Below, in pieces: positions 14,379 through 22,265 of a stretch of DNA of 23,675 nucleotides. This stretch comes from CAYMTR01 sp964393405 (GTDB taxonomy: Bacteria > Bacteroidota > Bacteroidia > Bacteroidales > Prolixibacteraceae): positions 1 through 23,675 of the forward strand of contig CAYMTR010000047.1 in NCBI GenBank assembly GCA_964393405.1. The letters run 5' to 3'. The notes beneath the pieces are model-generated. The model was given only the letters and a program-made list of their open reading frames with translations. It did no database searches and was not told where the DNA came from. The position numbers and the translations under genes were made by a program. Positions within the stretch are counted from its first letter, which is position 1. The number at the start of each line of letters is the position of its first letter.

Positions 14379-15737
14379 TTATTGTTTCTCAAATAACTTT
14401 TCAAATTCTTCCTTCGTAACTTCTTTATCTTCCGGACTTATCTTCGACTTAACTACTTCCATAACCTTGTCGTCGAGCTTTTTGATGTAAAGCCTGCTAC
14501 GGTCTTCTTTCTTTTCAAGCATCTGTTTAGCAAAACCATCGAGATGTTCAACCGGAACATCAAACATTCCATATTGACGGAACTGAGCAGCAGCTACTTC
14601 CCTTGCAAGGGCAATAACTTCCTGTTCCTCTACTTTGATTTCATTCTCCTTAACAATTTTCTCTTTGATAATCTGCCATTTCAGGTCGACAAGGAAATGT
14701 GGAAATTCAGCATCAAGATCAGCTTGCGAAAGCTCTTTATTAGTTGCTACTAACCACCTTTTCAGAAAATCTTCAGGAAAATCAGTTTTTATCTTGCCCA
14801 TAATTACTTCACGAGCATCAATTGAGAATTTATAATCGCTTGATGATTCGTAAGCAAGTGCTATTTCTTCAGAAATTTTATTTCTGAAAGCTATAACATC
14901 AGTTATTTCTGTTTCTTCACCATAAACCTTTTTGAAAAGGTCCTGATCTACAACAGCAGCCACGAACTTGTTAATTTCTTTTACCGCAACCTTGAAATTA
15001 CCTTCAATATTTTCAGCATCTTTTTTATCGATATTCAAAAGATACGAAAGCTCAGTATTGTTTGGATAAGCTTTTCTGATATCGAAAACAATCTCGTCGC
15101 CAATTTTCTTACCAACAAAACTTTTCTTAATTTCTGAATCTTTAATTATATCAACAGAAATAAGAGCCATTTCAGCAGAAGCTCCGTCTTCTTTAACATT
15201 ACCATCAGCATCGAGCTGAACGATATCTCCCCTAAGTGTTTCCTTTTCTTCGATAACATCAGCAGGCTCATTTCCACCAAAACGCATAGCATAAGCTTCG
15301 GATTGCTGGTCAATAAGGTCTTCAGTTACTTTAATTTTATAGAAAGGTACTTTTGTTCTCTTGTCGAGGGTGAGCTTAACCTCAGGAGCATAGCCTATAT
15401 CGAATAGAAATTCAAAATCTGTGTCATTATCAAAATCAATACTTTTCTGTTGATCTTCATTTGGAAGAGGTTCACCAAGAATGTCGAGCTTTTCTTCTAC
15501 AATAAATTTTGAAAGGCTTTCGCTGAGGATTTTGTTAATTTCTTCTGCCATAGCTGCTTTGCCATACATTTTTTTAACCAAACCCATAGGCACCATACCC
15601 GGACGGAAGCCCGGCATGTTTACTTTTTTCTTATAATCTTTCAACGCTCCTTCAACAGTAGCTTCATAATCTGCTTTCTCGATCGACACACGGATAAGAC
15701 CATTTAATTCGTCGATATTTTCCCTGGTAATTTTCAT
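14379..15737 (-). CDS. tig: Trigger factor (ribosome-associated chaperone)
   Basis: Trigger factor binds near the ribosome exit tunnel and shields nascent chains; family members also carry a peptidyl-prolyl isomerase domain. The 452-residue product has the N-terminal ribosome-binding region with the signature GFRPGMVP at about 41-48 (the family's GFRxGxxP). A divergent FKBP-like middle region (about 150-250) and a long helical, charged C-terminal domain follow. As usual in Bacteroidota, the PPIase part is weakly conserved, so isomerase activity is uncertain. It lies upstream of clpP-clpX in the conserved tig-clpP-clpX order, but a terminator separates them. Upstream is tRNA-Leu with its own terminator, so tig should have a separate promoter in 15738-15795, where no perfect -7 match is visible. 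Confidence 0.94.
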   Translation of the reverse strand: MKITRENIDELNGLIRVSIEKADYEATVEGALKDYKKKVNMPGFRPGMVPMGLVKKMYGKAAMAEEINKILSESLSKFIVEEKLDILGEPLPNEDQQKSIDFDNDTDFEFLFDIGYAPEVKLTLDKRTKVPFYKIKVTEDLIDQQSEAYAMRFGGNEPADVIEEKETLRGDIVQLDADGNVKEDGASAEMALISVDIIKDSEIKKSFVGKKIGDEIVFDIRKAYPNNTELSYLLNIDKKDAENIEGNFKVAVKEINKFVAAVVDQDLFKKVYGEETEITDVIAFRNKISEEIALAYESSSDYKFSIDAREVIMGKIKTDFPEDFLKRWLVATNKELSQADLDAEFPHFLVDLKWQIIKEKIVKENEIKVEEQEVIALAREVAAAQFRQYGMFDVPVEHLDGFAKQMLEKKEDRSRLYIKKLDDKVMEVVKSKISPEDKEVTKEEFEKLFEKQ

Positions 15738-15795
15738 TTTACTGAAAAGTTAATTTTGCTTTAAATTTTTAAACTTTTTCCTGATATGATAAATT

Positions 15796-15832
15796 AAAAC
15801 CGTTTGGTCCTTGAAAATTTCCAAACGGTTTT
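15796..15832 (-). terminator. Terminator downstream of tRNA-Leu
   Basis: Arms 15821-15832 and 15796-15807 form a perfect 12-bp stem (AAAACCGTTTGG with CCAAACGGTTTT) and a 13-base loop. It lies 9 bases past the tRNA 3' end on the minus strand. The run beyond the stem is AT-rich rather than pure T, so it could also work weakly in the other direction. Confidence 0.8.
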
Positions 15833-15841
15833 AGTTCTTTG

Positions 15842-15923
15842 TGCGGGCAAAGGGACTCGAACCCCCACGCCGTAAGGCACCAGATCCTAAGTCTGGCACG
15901 TCTACCAATTCCGCCATGCCCGC
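15842..15923 (-). tRNA. tRNA-Leu (anticodon UAG)
   Basis: The minus strand folds into a class II tRNA of 82 bases. The acceptor stem is GCGGGCA with TGCCCGC. The anticodon stem CCAGA/TCTGG encloses the loop CTTAGGA, giving anticodon UAG, which reads CUA and other CUN leucine codons. A long variable arm (TGCCTTACGGCGT region) and the T-loop TTCGAGT are present. The discriminator base is A, as for leucine tRNAs, and CCA is not encoded. A likely promoter and a terminator flank it. Confidence 0.97.
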
Positions 15924-15935
15924 ATTTTGGAGGCG

Positions 15936-15967
15936 CAAATATAAATCTTTTTTTTAAAAATTCACAA
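15936..15967 (-). promoter_or_regulatory. Promoter of tRNA-Leu
   Basis: On the minus strand TTG (15967-15965) is followed after 21 bases by TATATTTG (15943-15936), an exact TAnnTTTG -7 match. Predicted initiation is only a few bases before the mature tRNA 5' end at 15923. This is the best two-part promoter in the window. Confidence 0.6.
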
Positions 15968-15988
15968 TAAGAAACTGATAATGACTCT

Positions 15989-16744
15989 TTAGTTTACAGG
16001 ATGTTCGAATTTTTCCCTTTTCTTCCTCAATTCAAAGTTCTGACCAAGATAAACCTTGCGCACCATTTCATCGTTAGCAAGATCTTCTGCACTTCCTGCC
16101 TTCAAGATTGAACCTTCAAAAAGCAAATACGATCTATCAGTAATTGCCAGTGTTTCATGCACATTATGATCTGTTATCAAAATACCTATATTTTTATCTT
16201 TAAGGTGATATACTATATTTTGTATGTCTTCAACAGCAATGGGATCAACTCCTGCAAAAGGCTCGTCAAGCAGCATAAATTTTGGACTGATAGCAAGTGC
16301 TCTGGCAATTTCCGTTCTTCTCCTCTCGCCTCCCGAAAGCTGAATTCCCTTGCTCTTTCTGATTTTCTGAAGTCCAAATTCACCCAACAAAGTTTCAAGC
16401 TTTTCTTTCTGATCGTGCTTCGACATTTTTGTCATTTCAAGTACCGACAAAATATTGTCTTCAACACTCATTTGCCTGAAAACAGAAGCCTCCTGAGCCA
16501 GATAACCAATACCTCTTTGTGCTCTTTTATAAATTGGGAGACTTGTAATGTCTTCATCATCAATAAATATTCTTCCTTCATTTGGCCTTATCAGACCTGT
16601 TATCATGTAGAATGAAGTAGTTTTCCCTGCTCCGTTAGGACCAAGCAAACCAACAATTTCTCCTTGGTTAACCTCAATGGAAACGTTTTTTACAACAGTA
16701 CGCTTCCTGTACCTCTTTTCAATATTATCGGTGCTCAATTTCAT
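15989..16744 (-). CDS. lptB: LPS export ABC transporter ATP-binding protein LptB
   Basis: LptB is the cytoplasmic ATPase that powers extraction of LPS from the inner membrane by LptFG and its passage to the outer membrane. The 251-residue product from ATG 16744 has Walker A GPNGAGKT (35-42), the Q-loop in YLAQEASVF, the LptB-typical RQMSVEDN segment, the signature LSGGE (134-138) and Walker B LLDEP (156-160), followed by FAGVDPIAV. The frame is open further upstream to 16822, but that would overlap tatC by 56 bases and add a lysine-rich tail foreign to the family. With the start at 16744, the gap to tatC is 22 bases and the two are probably co-transcribed. The lptF/lptG partners are outside the window. 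Confidence 0.95.
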   Translation of the reverse strand: MKLSTDNIEKRYRKRTVVKNVSIEVNQGEIVGLLGPNGAGKTTSFYMITGLIRPNEGRIFIDDEDITSLPIYKRAQRGIGYLAQEASVFRQMSVEDNILSVLEMTKMSKHDQKEKLETLLGEFGLQKIRKSKGIQLSGGERRRTEIARALAISPKFMLLDEPFAGVDPIAVEDIQNIVYHLKDKNIGILITDHNVHETLAITDRSYLLFEGSILKAGSAEDLANDEMVRKVYLGQNFELRKKREKFEHPVN

Positions 16745-16766
16745 AGTTTGCCAATTTTTCAGTATT

Positions 16767-17627
16767 TCATTGTGAGGTATAACCTTCTTCAATTTCTCTT
16801 CTCTTTTTTTTCCTGACAACAAAACGCGAAATAAAAATACTTATTTCATACAAGATTATAAGAGGTATGCATACCAATATCTGACTAAACACATCAGGTG
16901 GAGTTATTATTGCTGAAAGTATAAGCAAAATAAGGTACGCCTGTTTTCTATATTTTCTCAAAAACTCAGGTGTCACTATCCCTATCATGCTCAGAAAATA
17001 AGCAATCACCGGCAGCTCAAAAACAAGTCCGGTAGCAAAAGTAACTGTTGTTACAGTGCTTATGTATGAATTCAGTTTTATTGTATTAACTACATCCTTG
17101 CTTACAATGTATGTACTTAAGAAATCTATTGACAGCGGAGTGAGGATAAAATAACCGAACAGAATACCAATAATAAAAAGTGTTGATATAGAAAATACAG
17201 CTACTCCGGCATGTTTCTTTTCATTTTTATGTAGTGCAGGTTCAATGAACTTCCAAAGCTCCCATACAATATAAGGACTTGAAAGTATTATCCCGGCTAT
17301 AAGTGAAATTTTCATGTGCGACATGAACTGACCAGCCATTTCAATATTGACAAGACTCAAGGGCTCACTATTTAAAGACATAGGTACATCCCCTTTGCCT
17401 AATACACTGCTTATCCAAATCCCAAACTGATTGAACATTCGGTTTGAAATAAAATCAGGGTTGCGAGGATTAAGAATAATACCATTAAAAATAGCATCAC
17501 GAAAAATAAAAGCAACTACCATCATTAATACAGCAGCAACAGAAGCTCTGATAAGATGCCATCTTAAAACTTCAAGATGTCCAAGAAAAGACATATCTTC
17601 ACTAGCTATTTTAGTTTTTCTCATCAT
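16767..17627 (-). CDS. tatC: Sec-independent translocase subunit TatC
   Basis: TatC recognises twin-arginine signal peptides and, with TatA, moves folded proteins across the cytoplasmic membrane. The 286-residue product has the N-terminal signature FLGHLEVLRWHLIRA (14-28). Six hydrophobic segments follow, including FMSHMKISLIAGIILSSPYI-type sequence and the C-terminal PPDVFSQ motif before the last helices. A long loop between the first two helices (about 50-100) is common in Bacteroidota. The C-terminal tail is basic. Two consecutive ATG codons can serve as start. lptB follows after 22 bases. tatA is not in the window, though separate location is usual in this group. Confidence 0.95.
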   Translation of the reverse strand: MMRKTKIASEDMSFLGHLEVLRWHLIRASVAAVLMMVVAFIFRDAIFNGIILNPRNPDFISNRMFNQFGIWISSVLGKGDVPMSLNSEPLSLVNIEMAGQFMSHMKISLIAGIILSSPYIVWELWKFIEPALHKNEKKHAGVAVFSISTLFIIGILFGYFILTPLSIDFLSTYIVSKDVVNTIKLNSYISTVTTVTFATGLVFELPVIAYFLSMIGIVTPEFLRKYRKQAYLILLILSAIITPPDVFSQILVCIPLIILYEISIFISRFVVRKKKRREIEEGYTSQ

Positions 17628-17644
17628 TTTTATGCTGAAACCAA

Positions 17645-17652
17645 CAAATATA
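17645..17652 (-). promoter_or_regulatory. Candidate -7 element for tatC-lptB
   Basis: The minus strand reads TATATTTG, an exact -7 consensus match, 17 bases before the tatC ATG, which implies a leader of about 12 bases. A TTTG occurs 15 bases further upstream, too close for a standard -33 element. Confidence 0.45.
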
Positions 17653-17817
17653 CATACTTAATCAAGCCAAAATAGTAGGGCTATAAAACTAATCGTATAT
17701 TAAAATTTAAAATGTAATATTAATATTTCAGTTAATAATTTTCACGAAGATATTTATTTATTATCTTAGTAATCCTTTGAAAAAAAAAATTAGAAAAAGC
17801 ACACAAAATATTTTACA

Positions 17818-20001
17818 ATGGCAGACAGTCATTATTTATTAGAACAACTGCAAAAACATTTCGGCTTCGACCGTTTTAAGGGTGATCAGGAAAAAGTTAT
17901 CAAAAGTGTTATGGAAGGCGAAGACACATTCGTGTTGATGCCTACAGGAGGGGGTAAATCACTTTGCTATCAATTACCGGCCTTAATATTAGAAGGCACA
18001 GCAATAATAATTTCACCGCTTATTGCACTGATGAAGAATCAGGTTGATTCAATCCGTAGTTTTGGTACTGAAGATGGTATAGCCCATTTTCTCAACTCTT
18101 CTCTAACAAAAAACGCTATTCAGGAAGTTAAGGATTCGGTTATATCTGGAAAGACAAAACTATTATATGTTGCTCCTGAATCGCTTACAAAAGAAGATAA
18201 CATAGAATTTCTCAAGCAGATAAAAATTTCTTTTTATGCTGTTGATGAAGCACATTGTATATCAGAATGGGGTCACGACTTCAGACCTGAATACCGAAGA
18301 ATAAGACCAATAATTCAGGAGATTGGTCCGGCACCTGTTATGGCACTAACTGCTACTGCTACTGCTAAGGTCCAGCACGATATACAGAAAAACCTTGGTA
18401 TGATGGATGCTAAAGTTTACAAATCATCGTTCAATAGGCCAAATCTGTATTATGAAATAAGACCAAAATATAAATCTACTTCTGAAATAATAAAATTTAT
18501 ACATGCCAATTCAGGAAAATCGGGAATCATTTATTGTCTGAGCCGTAAAAAGGTAGAACTCCTTGCCGAAAACCTTCAGGTCAATGGTATTAAAGCACTG
18601 CCTTATCATGCAGGAATGGATGCAGCCACAAGATCGAAACATCAGGATATGTTTTTAATGGAAGATGTTGATATAATTGTTGCTACCATAGCCTTTGGAA
18701 TGGGTATCGACAAACCCGATGTTAGATATGTAATCCACTACGATATACCTAAGAGCCTTGAAGGCTACTATCAGGAAACGGGACGCGCAGGTCGCGATGG
18801 AGGTGAAGGTAAGTGCATTACATTCTATAGTTATAAGGATATTCAGAAACTTGAAAAATTCATGCAGGGAAAACCTGTTGCAGAACAGGAAATTGGCAAA
18901 CAGCTACTTCTAGACACAGTTTCTTATGCCGAATCATCATTATGCCGTAGAAAAATACTTCTCCATTATTTTGGAGAAACTTATCCGGAAGAAAACTGCG
19001 GTGCTTGCGACAACTGTCTTAACCCAAGGGAAAGAATTGAAGCTGGTGAAGAACTAGCCCTTGCGCTTGAAGCCATTGTTGCTGTAAACCAGAAATATAA
19101 GATGGAGCACATAGGCGCTATACTGACAGGTAACAGAACTGCTGCTGTAAAATCTTTCAAGCACGATGAACTCGACATTTTCGGAATGGGCAAAGACCAC
19201 GACCATCATTTCTGGCACGCAATATTCCGCCAGTCAATGATAGCCGGATATATTAATAAGGAAATAGAAAATTACGGCATCCTGAAATTAACGGATAAAG
19301 GGCAGGCTTTCCTTGAAAATCCGGGGTCATTCATTATGACTAAAAATCATGATTATGATGCTGACATCGAAGAAGCTGCTGCAGCACAGGGTGGTGGCAG
19401 TGCCGGCGACCCCGAATTGTTTGCTATGCTTAAGGACCTCAGGAAGAAAGTTGCAAAACGCCTCGACCTGCCTCCTTTTGTAATCTTTCAAGATCCGTCG
19501 CTTGCCGATATGTCAATACAATACCCTATTACAATTAACGAGCTTCAAAACATCCAGGGCGTAGGCCAGGGAAAGGCTTCCCGCTACGGTAAGGAGTTTG
19601 TAGAACTTATTAGCAAATACGTTAAAGAAAACGAAATTGACAGACCTCAGGATATTGTTGTCAAATCGGTAGCCCAAAAGTCGAAAAACAAAGTAACGAT
19701 TATTCAAAACATCGACAGAAAGGTATCACTCGATATTATTGCCGAATCGCTTGGAATAGGCATGGAAGACCTGCTTTCTGAAATTGAAGCTATTGTAAAT
19801 TCCGGAACTAAAATCAATATCGATTATTATATCAACGAAGTAATTGATGAAGACTACCGCGACGACATCTTTGATTATTTCAGGCAGGAATCAAAAGACG
19901 GCTCAATAGAAGATGCTATTAAAGAACTTGGTGAAGAAGACTATAATGTAGCTGACATAAGGATGGTGAGGATAAAATTCTTATCTGAATTAGGTAATTA
20001 A
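17818..20001 (+). CDS. recQ: ATP-dependent DNA helicase RecQ
   Basis: RecQ is a 3'-5' DNA helicase acting in recombination and repair of stalled forks. The 727-residue product has, in order, Walker A MPTGGGKS (41-48), DEAH (143-146) with the aromatic-rich loop after it, the second RecA lobe with GMGIDKPDVR (294-303) and QETGRAGRDG (319-328), the RecQ-C-terminal zinc site C376, C394, C397, C400, and a winged-helix region (about 410-510). An HRDC domain (about 534-605) with NIQGVGQGKA comes next. About 120 residues follow the HRDC, acidic near the end and helical in appearance, as in other long Bacteroidota RecQ proteins. The gene stands alone. The 190 bases upstream hold no perfect plus-strand -7 element. 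It ends 43 bases from the convergent M28 gene. Confidence 0.97.
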   Translation: MADSHYLLEQLQKHFGFDRFKGDQEKVIKSVMEGEDTFVLMPTGGGKSLCYQLPALILEGTAIIISPLIALMKNQVDSIRSFGTEDGIAHFLNSSLTKNAIQEVKDSVISGKTKLLYVAPESLTKEDNIEFLKQIKISFYAVDEAHCISEWGHDFRPEYRRIRPIIQEIGPAPVMALTATATAKVQHDIQKNLGMMDAKVYKSSFNRPNLYYEIRPKYKSTSEIIKFIHANSGKSGIIYCLSRKKVELLAENLQVNGIKALPYHAGMDAATRSKHQDMFLMEDVDIIVATIAFGMGIDKPDVRYVIHYDIPKSLEGYYQETGRAGRDGGEGKCITFYSYKDIQKLEKFMQGKPVAEQEIGKQLLLDTVSYAESSLCRRKILLHYFGETYPEENCGACDNCLNPRERIEAGEELALALEAIVAVNQKYKMEHIGAILTGNRTAAVKSFKHDELDIFGMGKDHDHHFWHAIFRQSMIAGYINKEIENYGILKLTDKGQAFLENPGSFIMTKNHDYDADIEEAAAAQGGGSAGDPELFAMLKDLRKKVAKRLDLPPFVIFQDPSLADMSIQYPITINELQNIQGVGQGKASRYGKEFVELISKYVKENEIDRPQDIVVKSVAQKSKNKVTIIQNIDRKVSLDIIAESLGIGMEDLLSEIEAIVNSGTKINIDYYINEVIDEDYRDDIFDYFRQESKDGSIEDAIKELGEEDYNVADIRMVRIKFLSELGN

Positions 20002-20044
20002 TCACATTCCCCAAATTGCTTTCATATGATTGAAAGGAAGGTGA

Positions 20045-21334
20045 CTACTTGTCGAGTATAACCTTCTTTGTTGAAATAGTGTCCGTATTCGACATATAAA
20101 TAAAATAACCCCCACTCTTTTTAGGCGAAAATAAATATCTATTCCCTTCCTTGATAATTTTATCCTTCTTTCCCGAAAACCTATATACATCAACAGTATC
20201 CGGTTTAAAATCTGCTTCAAGAATATATTTATTCCCATCATCAGAAACATAAATACAACTTCCAGGCAAGTCTATATATTTCTTTTCAGGAAGCATAACC
20301 CCTGCCTTGTGAAGAATATATGCAAAACCCCCTCTGGCAACCTTCAATGCAAAGTCAATATCAACATTATCGGAATTCAATAAGTGATCCTTTTTAGTAT
20401 GATAGAAAGGATCTTTTTCATATTCTGATTCAAGGTTAAGAACAGCAGGCACCCCCCTGGATGCAAAGGAATAGTGGTCGGAATAAATCATAACACCTCT
20501 GTGCGTCAAACTTATATCGGAAACGTATTTGCTAAAAACATCAATATATTCCTTTGCAAATTTGTTGTGGGCATAACTACCTGTACAGACCCAAAGCAGA
20601 GGTTTGCCTGAAACTGTATCCTGTGGGTTACCAAACATGTCGAAATTTACGTTTGCAGTAATATCTTTTTTAATAATTGTACCCCCTTTACCAATGTTCA
20701 TCCAATCGGTAGCCGTTGCAGAAGCAACATATTCAGTGTACCATTCGTTTGATCCGGCAGGATAACCATTATACATCAACTCTTCGATATCCCAAGCGGT
20801 AAAAAGAATTGACCTTTCGGTACTCACAGATGATAGGATGCGGGCAATCTCTAACATAGCAGACAATCCGGTGCCATTGTCGTTTGCCCCGGGTGATGGG
20901 TCATCATCGTCATTGGGCTCACCCATACTGTTGTTTGAATCGTAATGGGCACTTACAACTATAATCCCTTTCCAAGGACAGCGACCTTCCTTATAAGCAA
21001 TCACATTTGAAAGCCAACCATGTTCGTCAATGCTGAAGTTATGAATGTATGTATTATCGCAACCGAAGTAATTTTCAAAATTTCTTAATATATAGTTGCG
21101 GCAGCCATCATGGTCATTGCTCTGAATCAGCTTCTTGATAACCTTTCTGGAAGAAGTTGAATCGGTGCGGAAATGTTTAAAATGAGAAGAATATGATTCA
21201 GGAGTGATAAGATGAATCAGACTGTCGATGGTGCTGTTGGCAGGCTGAGCAGCAAGAAAGACAGTTGGAGCAATCAGCATAAAAAGAAAAAAAGAAAGTT
21301 TTCTAAATAAACACATAAGACAAAATTTTATCAT
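20045..21334 (-). CDS. Secreted M28-family zinc metallopeptidase
   Basis: This is a predicted exported aminopeptidase-type enzyme of 429 residues. An N-terminal signal (residues about 1-30, ending near FLAAQ) precedes a pro-like region and an M28 catalytic domain (about 105-350). The two-zinc site is complete: H130 in SAHYDS, bridging D152 in GANDNGTG, the base/ligand pair E184-E185 in DIEE, D232 in NFDMFG, and H312 in FYHTKKDH. The last 55 residues (DVYRFSGK through GGYFIYMSN to KKVILDK) resemble a degenerate T9SS C-terminal sorting domain, so secretion by that route is possible but not certain. It is divergent from pyrF with a 55-base gap and convergent with recQ. The substrate is unknown; some M28 relatives act on glutaminyl termini instead of acting as leucyl aminopeptidases. 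Confidence 0.88.
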   Translation of the reverse strand: MIKFCLMCLFRKLSFFLFMLIAPTVFLAAQPANSTIDSLIHLITPESYSSHFKHFRTDSTSSRKVIKKLIQSNDHDGCRNYILRNFENYFGCDNTYIHNFSIDEHGWLSNVIAYKEGRCPWKGIIVVSAHYDSNNSMGEPNDDDDPSPGANDNGTGLSAMLEIARILSSVSTERSILFTAWDIEELMYNGYPAGSNEWYTEYVASATATDWMNIGKGGTIIKKDITANVNFDMFGNPQDTVSGKPLLWVCTGSYAHNKFAKEYIDVFSKYVSDISLTHRGVMIYSDHYSFASRGVPAVLNLESEYEKDPFYHTKKDHLLNSDNVDIDFALKVARGGFAYILHKAGVMLPEKKYIDLPGSCIYVSDDGNKYILEADFKPDTVDVYRFSGKKDKIIKEGNRYLFSPKKSGGYFIYMSNTDTISTKKVILDK

Positions 21335-21369
21335 AAAAATAAAACAATTTTATTTACATGCCATTTTAT

Positions 21370-21377
21370 TATTTTTG
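21370..21377 (+). promoter_or_regulatory. Candidate -7 element for pyrF
   Basis: TATTTTTG matches TAnnTTTG exactly and ends 12 bases before the ATG at 21390, predicting a leader of only about 8 bases. It covers the in-frame TTG at 21375, which argues against that codon as the start. Confidence 0.45.
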
Positions 21378-21389
21378 CCAAAAAAAGAA

Positions 21390-22223
21390 ATGAATTCAGA
21401 ACAATTATTTCAACAGATAAAGAAAAAGCGGAGTTTCCTCTGCATAGGACTTGACACTGACATACAGAAGATCCCTTCTTTCCTGAAGGATACTTCAGAC
21501 CCGATATTTGCATTCAACAAAGAGATTATAGATTATACTCATGACTTGGCCGTAGCCTATAAGCCAAACCTTGCCTTTTATGAATCGCTGGGAGCGGAAG
21601 GGCTGGTGAGCCTAGACAAAACAGTAAAGTACATCCGCGAAAAAGACCCTGATATTTTCATAATTGCAGATGCCAAGAGAGGAGATATTGGAAACACTTC
21701 AAACTTATACGCACGTGCGTTTTTCGATCATTTTAACTTTGATGCTGTGACTGTGGCTCCATACATGGGTGAAGACTCAGTTAAACCGTTCATGACCTAC
21801 CTCGACAAGTGGGTAATAATACTTGCACTTACATCAAATAAAGGAGCTTTCGATTTTCAGTTTATTAAAGACAGTGAAAGTGGCGATATGATGTTTGAAT
21901 CTGTTTTAAAGAAATCGCAAAACTGGGGAACTACCGACAATATCATGTATGTTGTAGGAGCTACCAAAGCTGAAAAACTTGCCGATATCAGGAAGATAGT
22001 TCCTGAACATTTTTTGCTTGTGCCTGGAGTAGGAGCGCAGGGTGGCAGTCTACAGGAAGTTGCTGAATATGGAATGAACGACAAGTGCGGTTTGCTGGTT
22101 AACTCTTCGAGGGCAATAATCTATGCATCAGACAACGAAGACTTTGCAAAAGAAGCACGGGTGCAAGCAGAAATAGTTCAGGTTGAAATGGAAGAACTTT
22201 TGCTGGAGGCCGATCTGCTTTAA
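21390..22223 (+). CDS. pyrF: Orotidine 5'-phosphate decarboxylase PyrF (type 2)
   Basis: PyrF decarboxylates OMP to UMP, the last step of de novo pyrimidine synthesis, in the cytoplasm. The 277-residue product from ATG 21390 shows the substrate-binding LDTD (21-24) and the catalytic block DAKRGDIGNT (94-103), with K96 flanked by D94 and D99. APYMGEDS follows at 123-130, and the phosphate-binding segments VPGVGAQGG and VNSSRAI lie near the C terminus. These mark the larger type 2 subfamily usual in Bacteroidota. A start at TTG 21375 would add five residues, but the -7 element overlaps it. The DUF2851 gene follows after 42 bases and is probably co-transcribed. No pyrimidine-linked regulator or attenuator is visible. 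Confidence 0.96.
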   Translation: MNSEQLFQQIKKKRSFLCIGLDTDIQKIPSFLKDTSDPIFAFNKEIIDYTHDLAVAYKPNLAFYESLGAEGLVSLDKTVKYIREKDPDIFIIADAKRGDIGNTSNLYARAFFDHFNFDAVTVAPYMGEDSVKPFMTYLDKWVIILALTSNKGAFDFQFIKDSESGDMMFESVLKKSQNWGTTDNIMYVVGATKAEKLADIRKIVPEHFLLVPGVGAQGGSLQEVAEYGMNDKCGLLVNSSRAIIYASDNEDFAKEARVQAEIVQVEMEELLLEADLL

Positions 22224-22265
22224 GAAAATCTTTGTAGATTTATCCCTAATAAAATATACCCCCAA

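Noticed and set aside
16157..16615. A 152-residue plus-strand frame within lptB
   Set aside because: It is antisense to conserved ABC ATPase motifs, with no family resemblance.
16745..16822. N-terminal extension of LptB to an upstream ATG at 16822
   Set aside because: It would overlap tatC by 56 bases and add a lysine-rich segment not found in LptB; the ATG at 16744 gives the standard N terminus.
21375..21389. TTG start for pyrF
   Set aside because: It lies inside an exact -7 promoter element and adds only five lysine-rich residues before the conserved MNSEQLF start.
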